A DNA stretch of 28,958 bases from a virus, in IMG/VR virus record IMGVR_UViG_3300035188_000624, positions 1 to 28,958 of that record. The stretch is one strand, 5' to 3'. This document shows, piece by piece, positions 1 to 8,054 of this stretch; within the stretch, counting starts at the first letter, position 1; each line of letters begins with the position of its first letter. Both the position numbers and the translations under genes were made by a program. The notes beneath the pieces were generated by a model. It did no database searches. It was given only the letters and a program-made list of their open reading frames with translations, and was not told the DNA's origin.

Positions 1-788
1 ACATCGACGACGTAGGGCAGCGGACCGCCGCTGCTCTCGTCGGACTCCGCGCGACCCTGCGCGAGCGGCTGCTTGAGCTGCTCGACCAGGCCGGTGACGG
101 CGATTGGCGCGCGGGCATCATCGCGGTCCAACTCGACGAGGTCGCGGCGGCAGTCGCCGAGCTCACGGGCGAGGTGCAGGACGCGTGGCTCGACGGCCTC
201 GAAGCGGTCGAGCGCGCGACCCCTGCGCATCTTCGCTCCCTTGGCCTCGACCCTAGCGAGGTCATCGACGTCGAGGCGCTCACGTCCGTCATCGACGCGG
301 CGAAGCGCGACGCGCGCGACGCATTCCGCGGCTCGACGCTCGCGGTCGCGACGGACCTCATGCCGCTGCTCCGCGAGGGCTACCGGCTGGAGTCGCTGAC
401 CGAGCTGTCGGAGCGCATCGCCAAGCGCCTCGAAATCAGCACGGAGAAGGCCGCGACCGAGGCGCGCACACAGACCGCGGTCTACGCGCGGGCCGTGGCG
501 GGGGCCTACGCCGACGAGCTGCCGGGCATCCTCGGGTATGCCTACGGAGGCCCGGAGGACGGCCTGACGCGCCCGTTCTGCGCCGCGCTCGTGGGGCTGT
601 GGGTGAGCCGCGAACTGGCCCCGAAGCTCGACAACGGCGTCAACGGCCTGCCGCATCCGCTCGACTCGGGCGGCGGCTACAACTGCCGGCACTCGTGGCT
701 TGCGGTGCCGCTCTCGACGGCGCTGCGATGGGGCTACCGCGAGGCGACTGAGGCCGACGTCACGGCAGCGAATCGCGCGGCGGTGTAG
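1..788 (+). CDS. Mu F-like minor head protein, C-terminal part (5' truncated)
   Basis: The reading frame is open from base 3 of the window, so the true start lies upstream; 261 residues are visible. The last third carries the Mu F/SPP1 gp7 minor head protein pattern: a TRPFC motif, a conserved glycine/asparagine stretch (LDNGVNGLPHP) and the GGGYNCRHSW segment close to the C-terminus. The N-terminal visible part is charged and helical. Family members sit on the inside of the portal/capsid and take part in head assembly or are ejected with DNA. The gene ends 39 bases before the connector-like gene at 828, which has its own promoter. The call rests on the C-terminal motifs and on its place at the head end of the map. 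Confidence 0.75.
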   Translation, partial: IDDVGQRTAAALVGLRATLRERLLELLDQAGDGDWRAGIIAVQLDEVAAAVAELTGEVQDAWLDGLEAVERATPAHLRSLGLDPSEVIDVEALTSVIDAAKRDARDAFRGSTLAVATDLMPLLREGYRLESLTELSERIAKRLEISTEKAATEARTQTAVYARAVAGAYADELPGILGYAYGGPEDGLTRPFCAALVGLWVSRELAPKLDNGVNGLPHPLDSGGGYNCRHSWLAVPLSTALRWGYREATEADVTAANRAAV

Positions 789-792
789 GGCG

Positions 793-821
793 TCGACCTC
801 GCGCGCGGTGTGTGGTAGGCT
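793..821 (+). promoter_or_regulatory. Extended -10 promoter for a leaderless transcript of the connector/tail operon
   Basis: TCGACC (793-798, 4 of 6 to TTGACA), a 17-bp spacer, then TGG-TAGGCT (813-821), an extended -10 of the form TGn-TAnnnT. Only 6 nt (822-827) separate the -10 hexamer from ATG 828, so transcription would begin at or next to the start codon. There is no Shine-Dalgarno sequence in the gap. The same geometry occurs before 8652 and 24192. Confidence 0.6.
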
Positions 822-827
822 CGCACC

Positions 828-1865
828 ATGGCCGCGCGCAAACTCAACACGGGGCAGGCGCATCGGTTCCGGTGGTGGCCGCCGGATGGCGTCATCGCGT
901 CATCGCCGACTCTCACGGTTACGTGGCCCACAGGCGCATCGACGTACACGCTCGCGCTTGCTCGAGAGCCTGACACCGTCTCCTCCATCTCGACTGACCG
1001 GCGCACTCTGACCGTGACGTGGGGCGCATCCGGCGCTCCCGTGACCCTCGCATCCCCAGATTCCCCGGCGTCTGCGATGCTCTACGGCATCGGCACCGTC
1101 GAGGCGGCTGTGCGCGTCGTGCGGCAGGTCACAACCGGCGCGCTCGCGGGCACGGTCGAGCTTGCCGAGCCGCTGCCGCATCCGGTGACCGTCTCGGCCT
1201 CGACGCTGACGCTGCACTGGCACGAGCGCTCGGTGGTCATCGCGTCCGGCGACGTGGGCACGACCCCGACCCGCAACGTGCGGTGGTCCGTCGACTACAC
1301 GGCGGCCACGCAGGGCATCACGACCGACTACCGACGCGACCGCGACGTCCTGCACATCGTGGCGATGGCGTTCTCGACGGGCCTCTCCGACGCTGACGTG
1401 CTCGCGGCGTTCCCTGACCTGCGCAGTCGCCCGATGGGTCAGGGCTCGTGGCGGGCGCAGCGTGACGCAGCGCTCGATGACCTGGTCCTCCTCGTGCGGT
1501 CTCGCATCGCGCCCCGGGTCGAGGACGTGCTCCCGGGCTCGCAGTTCTCGCGCGCACACGCCTACCTCACGGCGGCCGCCATCGTCGATGGCACCTCGAG
1601 CGCCGGGGCTGACCGCTCCGACCTCGCAGCGTACTACCGAGCGCGCGCGGTCGAGAGCATCGACCAGGTGCTCGCGCTGGTCGATTGGGCCGACCTCGAT
1701 GGGGACGGCGTGGTGGACACGGGCGAGACCGCCATCGGGGCCGCAACGGGGCGCGCAACGGCCGGCATCGGGTCGACGCTCACTGACCTCTCGGTCGTGC
1801 GGTACGAGGCCGACCCGTCCGCGCCCTACGAGGTCACGCGGACTCGCGTCACGGACGACCGCTGA
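828..1865 (+). CDS. Putative head-tail connector protein with beta-rich N-terminal domain
   Basis: 345 residues. Residues 1 to about 170 are Thr/Val/Ser-rich alternating strands resembling an Ig-like or other beta-sandwich domain. From about 170 on it turns helical, with a LSDADVLAAFPDLRS stretch reminiscent of phage head-tail adaptor (gp6-like) proteins. Near residue 287 is DLDGDGVVDTGE, which has the spacing of an EF-hand/dockerin-type calcium loop. It sits between the minor head protein and neck-type genes and shares a TGATG overlap with the next gene, so a structural role at the head-tail joint is likely. The start is fixed by the promoter 6 nt upstream. I do not recognise a named family over the full length; a capsid decoration or capsid-related role is the alternative. 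Confidence 0.5.
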   Translation: MAARKLNTGQAHRFRWWPPDGVIASSPTLTVTWPTGASTYTLALAREPDTVSSISTDRRTLTVTWGASGAPVTLASPDSPASAMLYGIGTVEAAVRVVRQVTTGALAGTVELAEPLPHPVTVSASTLTLHWHERSVVIASGDVGTTPTRNVRWSVDYTAATQGITTDYRRDRDVLHIVAMAFSTGLSDADVLAAFPDLRSRPMGQGSWRAQRDAALDDLVLLVRSRIAPRVEDVLPGSQFSRAHAYLTAAAIVDGTSSAGADRSDLAAYYRARAVESIDQVLALVDWADLDGDGVVDTGETAIGAATGRATAGIGSTLTDLSVVRYEADPSAPYEVTRTRVTDDR

Positions 1866-2443
1866 TGGCAGTCGGGGCAAAGGTCGACCTTTCGAAGTGG
1901 CCCACGCGCGTCGTCACGACCGAGGCCATGCGCGCCATCGGGCAGGCGGTCGCGACGCAGATGGCGCAGCGCACGTTCCGCGAGGGGCGCGGGCTGAATG
2001 ACCGGGCCCATGCGGCCTACTCGACGGACCGCGTGGTGGTCTACTTCCGCAGCGAGATTGCGAAGCGCCTCAAGCCCAAGGGCGGCGCCCCGTGGCATGC
2101 TCGACGAGGTCCGCAGCGCGGGGTCGACGGGCGGCGCGGTGCCATCATCGGCAGGCTCTACGAGGGCGGGTACGCCGAGTACAAGCGCGCGTCCCGGAAG
2201 GGCGTCGGCTCGGGCGGCGTGCTCGTCGACCTGACGGCATCGGGACAACTCGCGCGGTCGCTCGACGTCACTGCGGTTCTGCGCACTCGATGCGTCGTCA
2301 CGGTGCGCGGCGCTGCGGTGACTTACGCCGAGGGCGTCAACGCCAAGCGCCCGTGGTTCGGCTTGTCCCCGAAGGACCGCGGGCAGGTCGACCAGACCAT
2401 CGGCGAGTTGCTGACTGCCGTGCTCGAGGAGCAGCGCAAGTGA
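1865..2443 (+). CDS. Putative neck/head-tail joining protein (HK97 gp10-like position)
   Basis: 192 residues, starting in a TGATG overlap with the upstream gene. The protein is basic, with repeated Arg/Lys segments (KRLKPKGGAPWHARRG), a central EGGYAEYKRASRKG segment and a C-terminal NAKRPWFGLSPKDR segment. 'Rxx-F-GLS..D' endings after a glycine-rich middle are common in phage virion morphogenesis/HK97 gp10-type tail completion proteins. Its size and position between connector and tail terminator agree. The assignment is by position and general character rather than a diagnostic motif. Confidence 0.45.
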   Translation: MAVGAKVDLSKWPTRVVTTEAMRAIGQAVATQMAQRTFREGRGLNDRAHAAYSTDRVVVYFRSEIAKRLKPKGGAPWHARRGPQRGVDGRRGAIIGRLYEGGYAEYKRASRKGVGSGGVLVDLTASGQLARSLDVTAVLRTRCVVTVRGAAVTYAEGVNAKRPWFGLSPKDRGQVDQTIGELLTAVLEEQRK

Positions 2444-2913
2444 GCATCACGACCCTGCGCGATGCGCTCTACGCGACCATTGCGGGCCTCACGCCGACCG
2501 GCGTGCAGTCATGCCCGTGGACGCGCGCGCGTGGCATCCGCTCGGAGCAGGACATCGCGCTCGAATTCCCCGGCCTGCCGACGCGCTCGGTGTGGCTCGA
2601 TATCGGACCGCCCATCGACACGGGGCTCCTTATCTCCTCGACGCTCGACGAGGTGCGGCACGACATCACGCTGCACGTCGTCTACCGCGACTCCGACCTC
2701 GCGTGGTCTGACGACGGCGACCTGGCCCGGCTCGTGACCTACGAGGACGCGGTGCAGCTCGTCGAGGCGTTGAGACCGGCGTCGGTGTGGGGCGCCGACG
2801 CGAACATCCTCGAGGTCTATCCAGATACCGCCATCGTCGAGCTCGACGATGGCGACGGGCGAATCATCGGGCGCGTGCTGCGCGTCCGCATCACGGCAGA
2901 GGTGACAGCATGA
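2440..2913 (+). CDS. Putative tail terminator protein
   Basis: 157 residues from a GTG start in a GTGA overlap with the previous stop. It is acidic, opening with SITTLRDALYATIAGL, then a beta-rich body ending in a GRVLRVRITAEV strand. Short alpha/beta proteins of this size directly before the tail tube gene are usually tail terminators (lambda U/HK97 gp10-13 region), which cap the tail tube at the head end. The evidence is size, fold tendency and order only. The next gene starts in an ATGA overlap, indicating translational coupling. Confidence 0.4.
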   Translation: MSITTLRDALYATIAGLTPTGVQSCPWTRARGIRSEQDIALEFPGLPTRSVWLDIGPPIDTGLLISSTLDEVRHDITLHVVYRDSDLAWSDDGDLARLVTYEDAVQLVEALRPASVWGADANILEVYPDTAIVELDDGDGRIIGRVLRVRITAEVTA

Positions 2914-4217
2914 GCGCAGGGCTTTTGGCGGGGCAGGAGCTGGCCCTCGCTGTCGAGTCGACCTTCGGGTCGCCGTCCACGACGGACTACACCACGGTCG
3001 ACGTGAGCGGCCTGTCGTACAGCCGCATCAACTGCATCCGCGCGCCCATCGCCGAGTTGGTCGGGCAGGGCGCGGTGCCTCTCTACGAGGAGCCGCTGGT
3101 CTCGACGTCGGGCGCGGGTCAGCCTCCCGAGGTGGACGCGCCCTACTCCCCGAGCGACTCGCTCCCGGTCGGCATCTCGCGCGGCGACCTGCCGGTGTCG
3201 GTGCCCTTCCGGCTGCCGGGCTCGACGGCGTTTGCCTCGACCGCCATGGGGCAGATGGTCGCCAGCTCGCTCGGCCTGCTCGGGACCGCGGTGGGCACGT
3301 ATCAGACGGTCACGGGCGCGGTCTCGACGACGGTCTACGGGGTCGGCGCCGGCGAAATCGGCGAAGTCAATCCCGGCGACGTCGTCGCGTGGAGCAACGC
3401 TGTCGGGGCGATGGAGTTCGCCTGCGTGACATCGGTCAACACGGGGACGAATCGCGTGACCGTGCACCCGGCATTCAGCGCGACCCCGCAGGTCAACGAC
3501 CTCGTGCGCAAGTGCTCGGTCGCCTATCCGGTCATCGGGGCCCGGGGCGCGACCTCGCTCTCGTGGCGGTATCGGGACGCGGCGCGCGGCATCGTCGTCA
3601 CCGGGTCTCGACTGCGCGAGCTCGCCATCGGATTCGGCGGCGCGTCCAACTCCACGGCCGAGGCGCGGATGCGGTTCTCCGGCCCGTTCCGGGGCGACAT
3701 CTCGGGCGCGACCCCGAGCGCGGGCTCGGCAGTCGGCGGTGGCGTCACGGCGCGGCGGTACGGCTCGGTCATCTCGGGCGCTCTGAGCGGCTCGGCGCCC
3801 GAGGCCGGCGCGCGCACCGTGTTCGGGGTCCAGAGTTGGGAGGCGACCATCACCGTGGACACTGAGCCGGTCGGCTCGGCGACGACGTCGGTGCTCCAGC
3901 GGACCGATGAGGAAATCACGCGCGTGCTCGTCGAGGCCCGCATCACGTTCGCCGACACGCAGCGCAGCGCCCTCATGGCCCGACTGCGCGGGCAGACGCG
4001 GTCGACCTGGGTGCTCCCGCTGCAAGGCACGGCGGCCACGGGCGCGGCCCTCATCATCCCGGGCGGCTACCTCGCCGACCTCGACCCGGACACCATCGAG
4101 GAGTCGCGCAGCTTCAGCACGGTCACCATCCGCGGTGGCTCGGCCGACATCGCCGACACCACGGGGACGCCGACCGCGGCCAAAGGCGCATGGTGCTTTT
4201 TGGCCGTGGTGTCGTGA
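2910..4217 (+). CDS. Putative major tail (tube) protein
   Basis: 435 residues, ATGA overlap with the previous gene. It opens with SAGLLAGQELALAVESTFG, a style seen in many siphophage tail tube proteins ('..G..L.ig.EstfGt'), followed by long Ser/Thr/Gly-rich beta stretches. It directly precedes the tail assembly chaperone pair, the normal place of the tube protein. It is longer than minimal tube proteins (about 200-250 residues), so it may carry an additional surface domain. There is no catalytic motif. Confidence 0.55.
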   Translation: MSAGLLAGQELALAVESTFGSPSTTDYTTVDVSGLSYSRINCIRAPIAELVGQGAVPLYEEPLVSTSGAGQPPEVDAPYSPSDSLPVGISRGDLPVSVPFRLPGSTAFASTAMGQMVASSLGLLGTAVGTYQTVTGAVSTTVYGVGAGEIGEVNPGDVVAWSNAVGAMEFACVTSVNTGTNRVTVHPAFSATPQVNDLVRKCSVAYPVIGARGATSLSWRYRDAARGIVVTGSRLRELAIGFGGASNSTAEARMRFSGPFRGDISGATPSAGSAVGGGVTARRYGSVISGALSGSAPEAGARTVFGVQSWEATITVDTEPVGSATTSVLQRTDEEITRVLVEARITFADTQRSALMARLRGQTRSTWVLPLQGTAATGAALIIPGGYLADLDPDTIEESRSFSTVTIRGGSADIADTTGTPTAAKGAWCFLAVVS

Positions 4218-4771
4218 TGGCCCTCGCCGTCTCGACCTCGGCGCTCGTCTCGACGCGGTTTGTGCTCGCCACGGACCCGGCGTTGTCGGGCCTGCCGCTC
4301 GCCGACCTGCGCCACTACTACGCGACCCGCGACCCTGCCGGGCTCGACATCCCGAGCGATGCCTCGTGGGTCACGGCAAGGCCGATGGACCGGCGGACCG
4401 TCGCGCTCATCGAAGGCCGCACCGGGGCGCACACGGCGCAGGGCGAGGACCGTGAGCTCATGCACGCCGAGGCCATCATCGCGGCCTGCGTCGAGAGCAT
4501 CAGCGACCTGCCGCACCTCGTGCGCGGTCCGGACGGATACCCCGTCGCGGCGCTGTGGGAGGCCCTCGCGGCGCATGCCTCGGCGGGGCTCATTGTCCGC
4601 GAGATTGCGTGGCACATCGAGGCGGTGAGCAGCCTCCCAAAAGCGCCCGCGCAGTACTCGCCCTCGCAGCGTGGCGAGGCTCCTGCCAGCGCCAAGGCCG
4701 CAGCCACCACGCCTGCGACGGATGCGACGGCACCGGCGGCGAGTGGGACCGCGACGAGCGGGACGGGCTGA
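4217..4771 (+). CDS. Tail assembly chaperone, zero-frame product (G-like)
   Basis: 184 residues. ATG 4217 in a TGATG overlap with the tube gene is preferred to an in-frame ATG at 4190, which would overlap the tube gene deeply. The N-terminal about 140 residues are helical and acidic (DRELMHAEAIIAACVESISD, LWEALAAHASAGLIVREIAW); the last 40 residues are Ala/Thr/Pro-rich. It lies between tube and tape measure genes, where siphophages keep the lambda G/GT chaperone pair. A perfect slippery heptamer in its reading frame at 4636-4642 allows a -1 shift into the overlapping frame that runs to 5028. The pair would coat the tape measure before tube polymerisation. Confidence 0.7.
   Translation: MALAVSTSALVSTRFVLATDPALSGLPLADLRHYYATRDPAGLDIPSDASWVTARPMDRRTVALIEGRTGAHTAQGEDRELMHAEAIIAACVESISDLPHLVRGPDGYPVAALWEALAAHASAGLIVREIAWHIEAVSSLPKAPAQYSPSQRGEAPASAKAAATTPATDATAPAASGTATSGTG
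4636..4642 (+). promoter_or_regulatory. Programmed -1 ribosomal frameshift site (C CCA AAA)
   Basis: CCCAAAA fits the X XXY YYZ rule exactly in the zero frame of the 4217 gene: CCA in the P site and AAA in the A site can both re-pair after a -1 slip. Reading then continues from AGC at 4642 in the frame that stays open to 5028. The element is in the expected gene (tail assembly chaperone) and the expected direction (-1). Confidence 0.8.
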
Positions 4772-5028
4772 CGTGGCTCGTCGAGCCCATCATCCAGCGA
4801 GACGACCTCGCGTGCCTGGTGTGCCCGACGTGCGAGGCCGGGGCACAGTGGGCGCGCGTCATCATCGACGCGTACCAGTGGCTCAAGATGGGCGGGCGCA
4901 TCGAGGACGTTGCTCCGGAACCGACCTGCGCGGTCGTGGACGGCGTGCTCGTGCTGATGCGCGAAGTGCAGGCGGCCGAGGCGTGGGAGACCGACGCAGT
5001 GCGGCAGGACGCGGCGGCAAGGCGGTGA
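4642..5028 (+). CDS. Tail assembly chaperone, frameshift extension (T-like), cysteine-rich
   Basis: This is the -1 frame segment read after the slip at CCCAAAA. It adds 128 residues to the first 142 residues of the 4217 product, giving a fusion of about 270 residues. No convincing independent start or Shine-Dalgarno sequence lies near its beginning. The extension has two cysteine clusters, CDGCDGTGG and CLVCPTC, the first of which has the CxxCxGxG spacing known from DnaJ zinc centres, so zinc binding is plausible. The rest is acidic and helical. The tape measure gene starts 5 bases after its stop. The extension would be made in small amounts and is expected to contact the tube subunit (known role of lambda GT). 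Confidence 0.7.
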   Translation, partial: SARAVLALAAWRGSCQRQGRSHHACDGCDGTGGEWDRDERDGLTWLVEPIIQRDDLACLVCPTCEAGAQWARVIIDAYQWLKMGGRIEDVAPEPTCAVVDGVLVLMREVQAAEAWETDAVRQDAAARR

Positions 5029-5032
5029 CCTG

Positions 5033-6751
5033 ATGGCGCTCGCATTCCCGGTCACGGTCACCGGCGCAGAGGTCGCAGAGCGTGCTCTCGGGCGCGTGGG
5101 TGCGGCGGCAGCGGCGGCCGAGAAAAAGACGCAGGCCGCGGGCAAGGCGGGCGTGTCCTTCGCGGCGGGCATGGAGCGGCTCGACGGCGCAGTGGACGCA
5201 GTCGAGAAGCCGATGCGCGCGCTCAATGGCGCCCTTGACATCGCATCGGTGGCGCTCGGCGTAGGGCTCGCTGGCCCGCTCGGCGTGGTCATCGGGCAGT
5301 TCGGAGACTTCGCGCAGGCCATCGGGACGGCCATCTCTCAATCCGACCTGATGACCACGTCCTACGACCGGCTTGGCGTCAAGATTCGGGCGGTCGGCGA
5401 CGCTGCGCGCGTGTCGCGTCCGCTCATCGACGAGCTGTCAAAGGCGTCCGCGGCTGCTGCCGGGGGCAACCTCACAGCGGCGAATCGGGTCGCAGCGGTG
5501 CGCGCAGGCGTGGCGGTCGGCGGCATCGAGGGCGAGATTGAGACCCTGCGGCGCGACCTCGAGCGGCTCGTGGCGCAGGAGGCGGCGGCGCAGTCAGAGA
5601 TTGAGGCGGCGCGGTCTCGCGCGGTCACGACACAAGGCGCGCTCCGGGCTCGGCTCGGCGGCGCAGGCGACGGCAGCGTGAGGGACGCAGCGCTCGCGGC
5701 GCAGTTCGCGCGGCGCGACATCAGCAACGCCGAGGGGCAACTCCTCGAGGTGCGCAAGCTCATCGAGGCCACGACAAGCACGCTCGAGCGGCGAGAGGTC
5801 GCGCTGACCCGCGCTCGCGAGCAGGGCCGTCGCGAGGTCGGACTGACGACCGAGGTCACGCTAGACGTCATCAACCTGGGCACGCGCGCAGCGGCCGCAT
5901 CGACGGCACGCGCAGCGGCGACCCGCGACGAAACATCCTCGCTCGAGGGGTTGCGCAAAGCGCTCACGGCCATTGACCCGCTCGTCAAGCGTGCAGGCGA
6001 GGACACCCGCACGGCGCGTCTCGTCGCGGGCGTGGAGTCGGGCCGCGTGCCGGTGACGGACGGCCTATTCCCGTCGTCGCGCTCGACATCTGACGTGCTC
6101 TCGCAGGGCGCGGATGCGTTCGGGCCTGAGCCCGTGGCGCAGATGGTCGCCGCGCTCGGCGAGATACCGCCGCAGGCGACCGCGGCCGAGGCGTCGCTGC
6201 TCTCGCTCTCCGCTGCGTCCGCTGACCTTGGCTCGCTCGGCGTGGCCGGGCTCCAGCAGTTCAGCGCGGCGGCCGGTCAGGCGCTCGGCTCGCTCATCAT
6301 CGGCGGCGAGGGCACGAGCAAGAGCCTCAAACGCATCGCGGGCGAGGTCACCTCATCGCTCGCCATCTCCGCGCTGTCCTACGCGACTTTCCTGACCGGC
6401 CTCGGCATCGCGGCGAGCCTCTCCGGGGGTGTGCTCGGATTCTTCGCCCCAGCGATGTTCACGGCCGCCAAGACCATGGCCGTGACGGGCGTCGCCCTCG
6501 GCCTGACGGCTCGCGCTCTCGGCGCAGGTTCTTCGCCCGGGGGAGGTGGCGCGCGCCCGTCCTCGGGTGGTGCGTCGGGTGGTGGCGGTGACCGCGTCGG
6601 CTCGCTCTCCTCGGGTCGCCCCGGGGGCGCGCAGCCGGTCATGGTGACCGTGGTCCTCGGCGTCGAGCAGGTGACATCGGTCCTCGTCGATGGTGCACGG
6701 CGCGAGGCTCGCGCGGGTGGTCTCTCTGGCGGTCGATTGGCGGTGGCGTAA
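5033..6751 (+). CDS. Tail tape measure protein (short)
   Basis: 572 residues. It has an Ala-rich helical N-terminus, a long charged coiled-coil-like stretch at about residues 170-290 (GEIETLRRDLERLVAQEA and similar), hydrophobic segments near residues 70-95 and 440-495 (for example SALSYATFLTGLGIAASLSG) and a Gly/Ser-rich low-complexity stretch before the C-terminus. This layout, and the place right after the chaperone pair, is typical of tape measure proteins, which fix tail length and help DNA entry. At about 0.15 nm per helical residue it would set a tail shorter than about 90 nm. It starts 5 bases after the previous stop and ends in a TAATG overlap. Confidence 0.7.
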   Translation: MALAFPVTVTGAEVAERALGRVGAAAAAAEKKTQAAGKAGVSFAAGMERLDGAVDAVEKPMRALNGALDIASVALGVGLAGPLGVVIGQFGDFAQAIGTAISQSDLMTTSYDRLGVKIRAVGDAARVSRPLIDELSKASAAAAGGNLTAANRVAAVRAGVAVGGIEGEIETLRRDLERLVAQEAAAQSEIEAARSRAVTTQGALRARLGGAGDGSVRDAALAAQFARRDISNAEGQLLEVRKLIEATTSTLERREVALTRAREQGRREVGLTTEVTLDVINLGTRAAAASTARAAATRDETSSLEGLRKALTAIDPLVKRAGEDTRTARLVAGVESGRVPVTDGLFPSSRSTSDVLSQGADAFGPEPVAQMVAALGEIPPQATAAEASLLSLSAASADLGSLGVAGLQQFSAAAGQALGSLIIGGEGTSKSLKRIAGEVTSSLAISALSYATFLTGLGIAASLSGGVLGFFAPAMFTAAKTMAVTGVALGLTARALGAGSSPGGGGARPSSGGASGGGGDRVGSLSSGRPGGAQPVMVTVVLGVEQVTSVLVDGARREARAGGLSGGRLAVA

Positions 6752-7995
6752 TGGCCAGGTATCCCGCACTCCTCGCAGGCTGCGACGTCGCTGCGCTCGC
6801 GGGCGCCATCGTGTACACGCGAGGCGCGACGAACATCACGCTCCCCGCTGCGGCCTCGATGTACGACGGCGGGCGATACCCGGACGTCGTCGCGTGGCTC
6901 ACCGGCTACGGGTCGCAGGCCGGGCGGCATCTCGCCGGCGACATCATCACGGCGTGGGCAGCGGCGGGCGGCGGCACTCTCGCGTGGGAGGCCGACATCA
7001 CGACTGACGACCGCGTCAGGATTCGCGTGCCGAATGCGAGCCTCGGGGCGTGGTCGCTCGTCGCCACGGCGGGCAACGCCTACGGCATGCCCACGGGCAC
7101 CACGGCGGCGTCTCTCGTCTCGGGATACCGGCAGGTGGTCGGCACGCTCCCATGGACGCGAGGCAATTACGACGCGGGCGCATCGCCGCACTCGCTGACC
7201 ATCACGGACGGCATCGACACCATCGGCGTCTCGACCATCACGGCGCGCGTGCACTCGGTGCCGACGATGCTCCGCGCCTCGACCACGACCGACGAGGGCG
7301 TCTCGCCGCTCACGAGCCTCGAGGACGCGGACAACGACGCGGTCGACAACGCAGACCGGCGCGTCCGGTGGGGCCTCGACGAGACGGGGCACGTGTGGAC
7401 CTCGTACCCGTCGCCGACCATCGACCCCATCGGGTGGCTCTCGACGACGGCGGGGTTGGCCTTTCGCCGGCTGATGGGATTCACCGGCAGCGAGTCGCCG
7501 GTGGTCACGGGCGGGCGCGCGCTGCTCACGGCGACATACGTCTGCCCGCTGGTCCTCCCGCTCTCGCGCGGCATGACCCGCTACTCGCAGACCCTGCGCA
7601 CGTCGGCTGGGCTCGTCGAGCTCTCCAGCGGCCGCGCTCGGGGTCGACACATCGGGCACTGCCGGCAGCACGGCGTCGGGTACACCCTGCGCGGGCCGAC
7701 GCACACGACCTCCGACGAGGGGCAGGCCCTCGCCGCGTGCTGGCCTCTCCTCGGGCGCGGGCAGCGCGTCGCCATCTCACACGACCTCGGCGACCCTCGC
7801 CGCTCTCGACTCCTCGCCGACCTCTACGACGGGACGGCGGTCGCGGCGCACTCGACGGCCTACACGACCGAGCATCTCCGCGGGCGCGTGCCTGGTCGCG
7901 TCGCAGGGGGCAGCGCTGCGGATGTGGCGTTCGGCCTTGCCGACGCGCGGGTCCGCTCTGACGAGGTCACGCTGCTCGTCGACGAGGACGCGTAG
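6751..7995 (+). CDS. Putative distal tail/baseplate protein
   Basis: 414 residues, TAATG overlap with the tape measure gene. The protein is beta-rich with Thr/Gly/Val repeats and several Trp residues, and has no recognisable enzyme motif. The gene after the tape measure is usually the distal tail (Dit) or a first tail-tip protein, and this is the only basis for the call. It is followed by a 59-base gap holding a hairpin-type ribosome binding site for the DruA-like gene, so the tail operon is interrupted here. Confidence 0.4.
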   Translation: MARYPALLAGCDVAALAGAIVYTRGATNITLPAAASMYDGGRYPDVVAWLTGYGSQAGRHLAGDIITAWAAAGGGTLAWEADITTDDRVRIRVPNASLGAWSLVATAGNAYGMPTGTTAASLVSGYRQVVGTLPWTRGNYDAGASPHSLTITDGIDTIGVSTITARVHSVPTMLRASTTTDEGVSPLTSLEDADNDAVDNADRRVRWGLDETGHVWTSYPSPTIDPIGWLSTTAGLAFRRLMGFTGSESPVVTGGRALLTATYVCPLVLPLSRGMTRYSQTLRTSAGLVELSSGRARGRHIGHCRQHGVGYTLRGPTHTTSDEGQALAACWPLLGRGQRVAISHDLGDPRRSRLLADLYDGTAVAAHSTAYTTEHLRGRVPGRVAGGSAADVAFGLADARVRSDEVTLLVDEDA

Positions 7996-8027
7996 ACACG
8001 AGCGCGGCGACGTGCTCATCATGCGCA

Positions 8028-8049
8028 GCGCTCGAGGGAGCGCAGGAGG
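8028..8049 (+). promoter_or_regulatory. GAGG-tetraloop hairpin plus Shine-Dalgarno (copy 1)
   Basis: GCGCTC (8028-8033), loop GAGG, GAGCGC (8038-8043), directly followed by AGGAGG (8044-8049) and, after 5 nt, ATG 8055. These 22 bases are identical to copy 6 at 20541-20562, 12.5 kb away before an unrelated gene. Confidence 0.75.
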
Positions 8050-8054
8050 GCAGC

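Noticed and set aside
828-1865. Major capsid protein call for the 345-residue gene after the Mu F-like gene.
   Set aside because: There is no HK97-fold signature, the N-terminus looks like a beta-sandwich and the C-terminus like an adaptor; the capsid gene is more likely outside the window.
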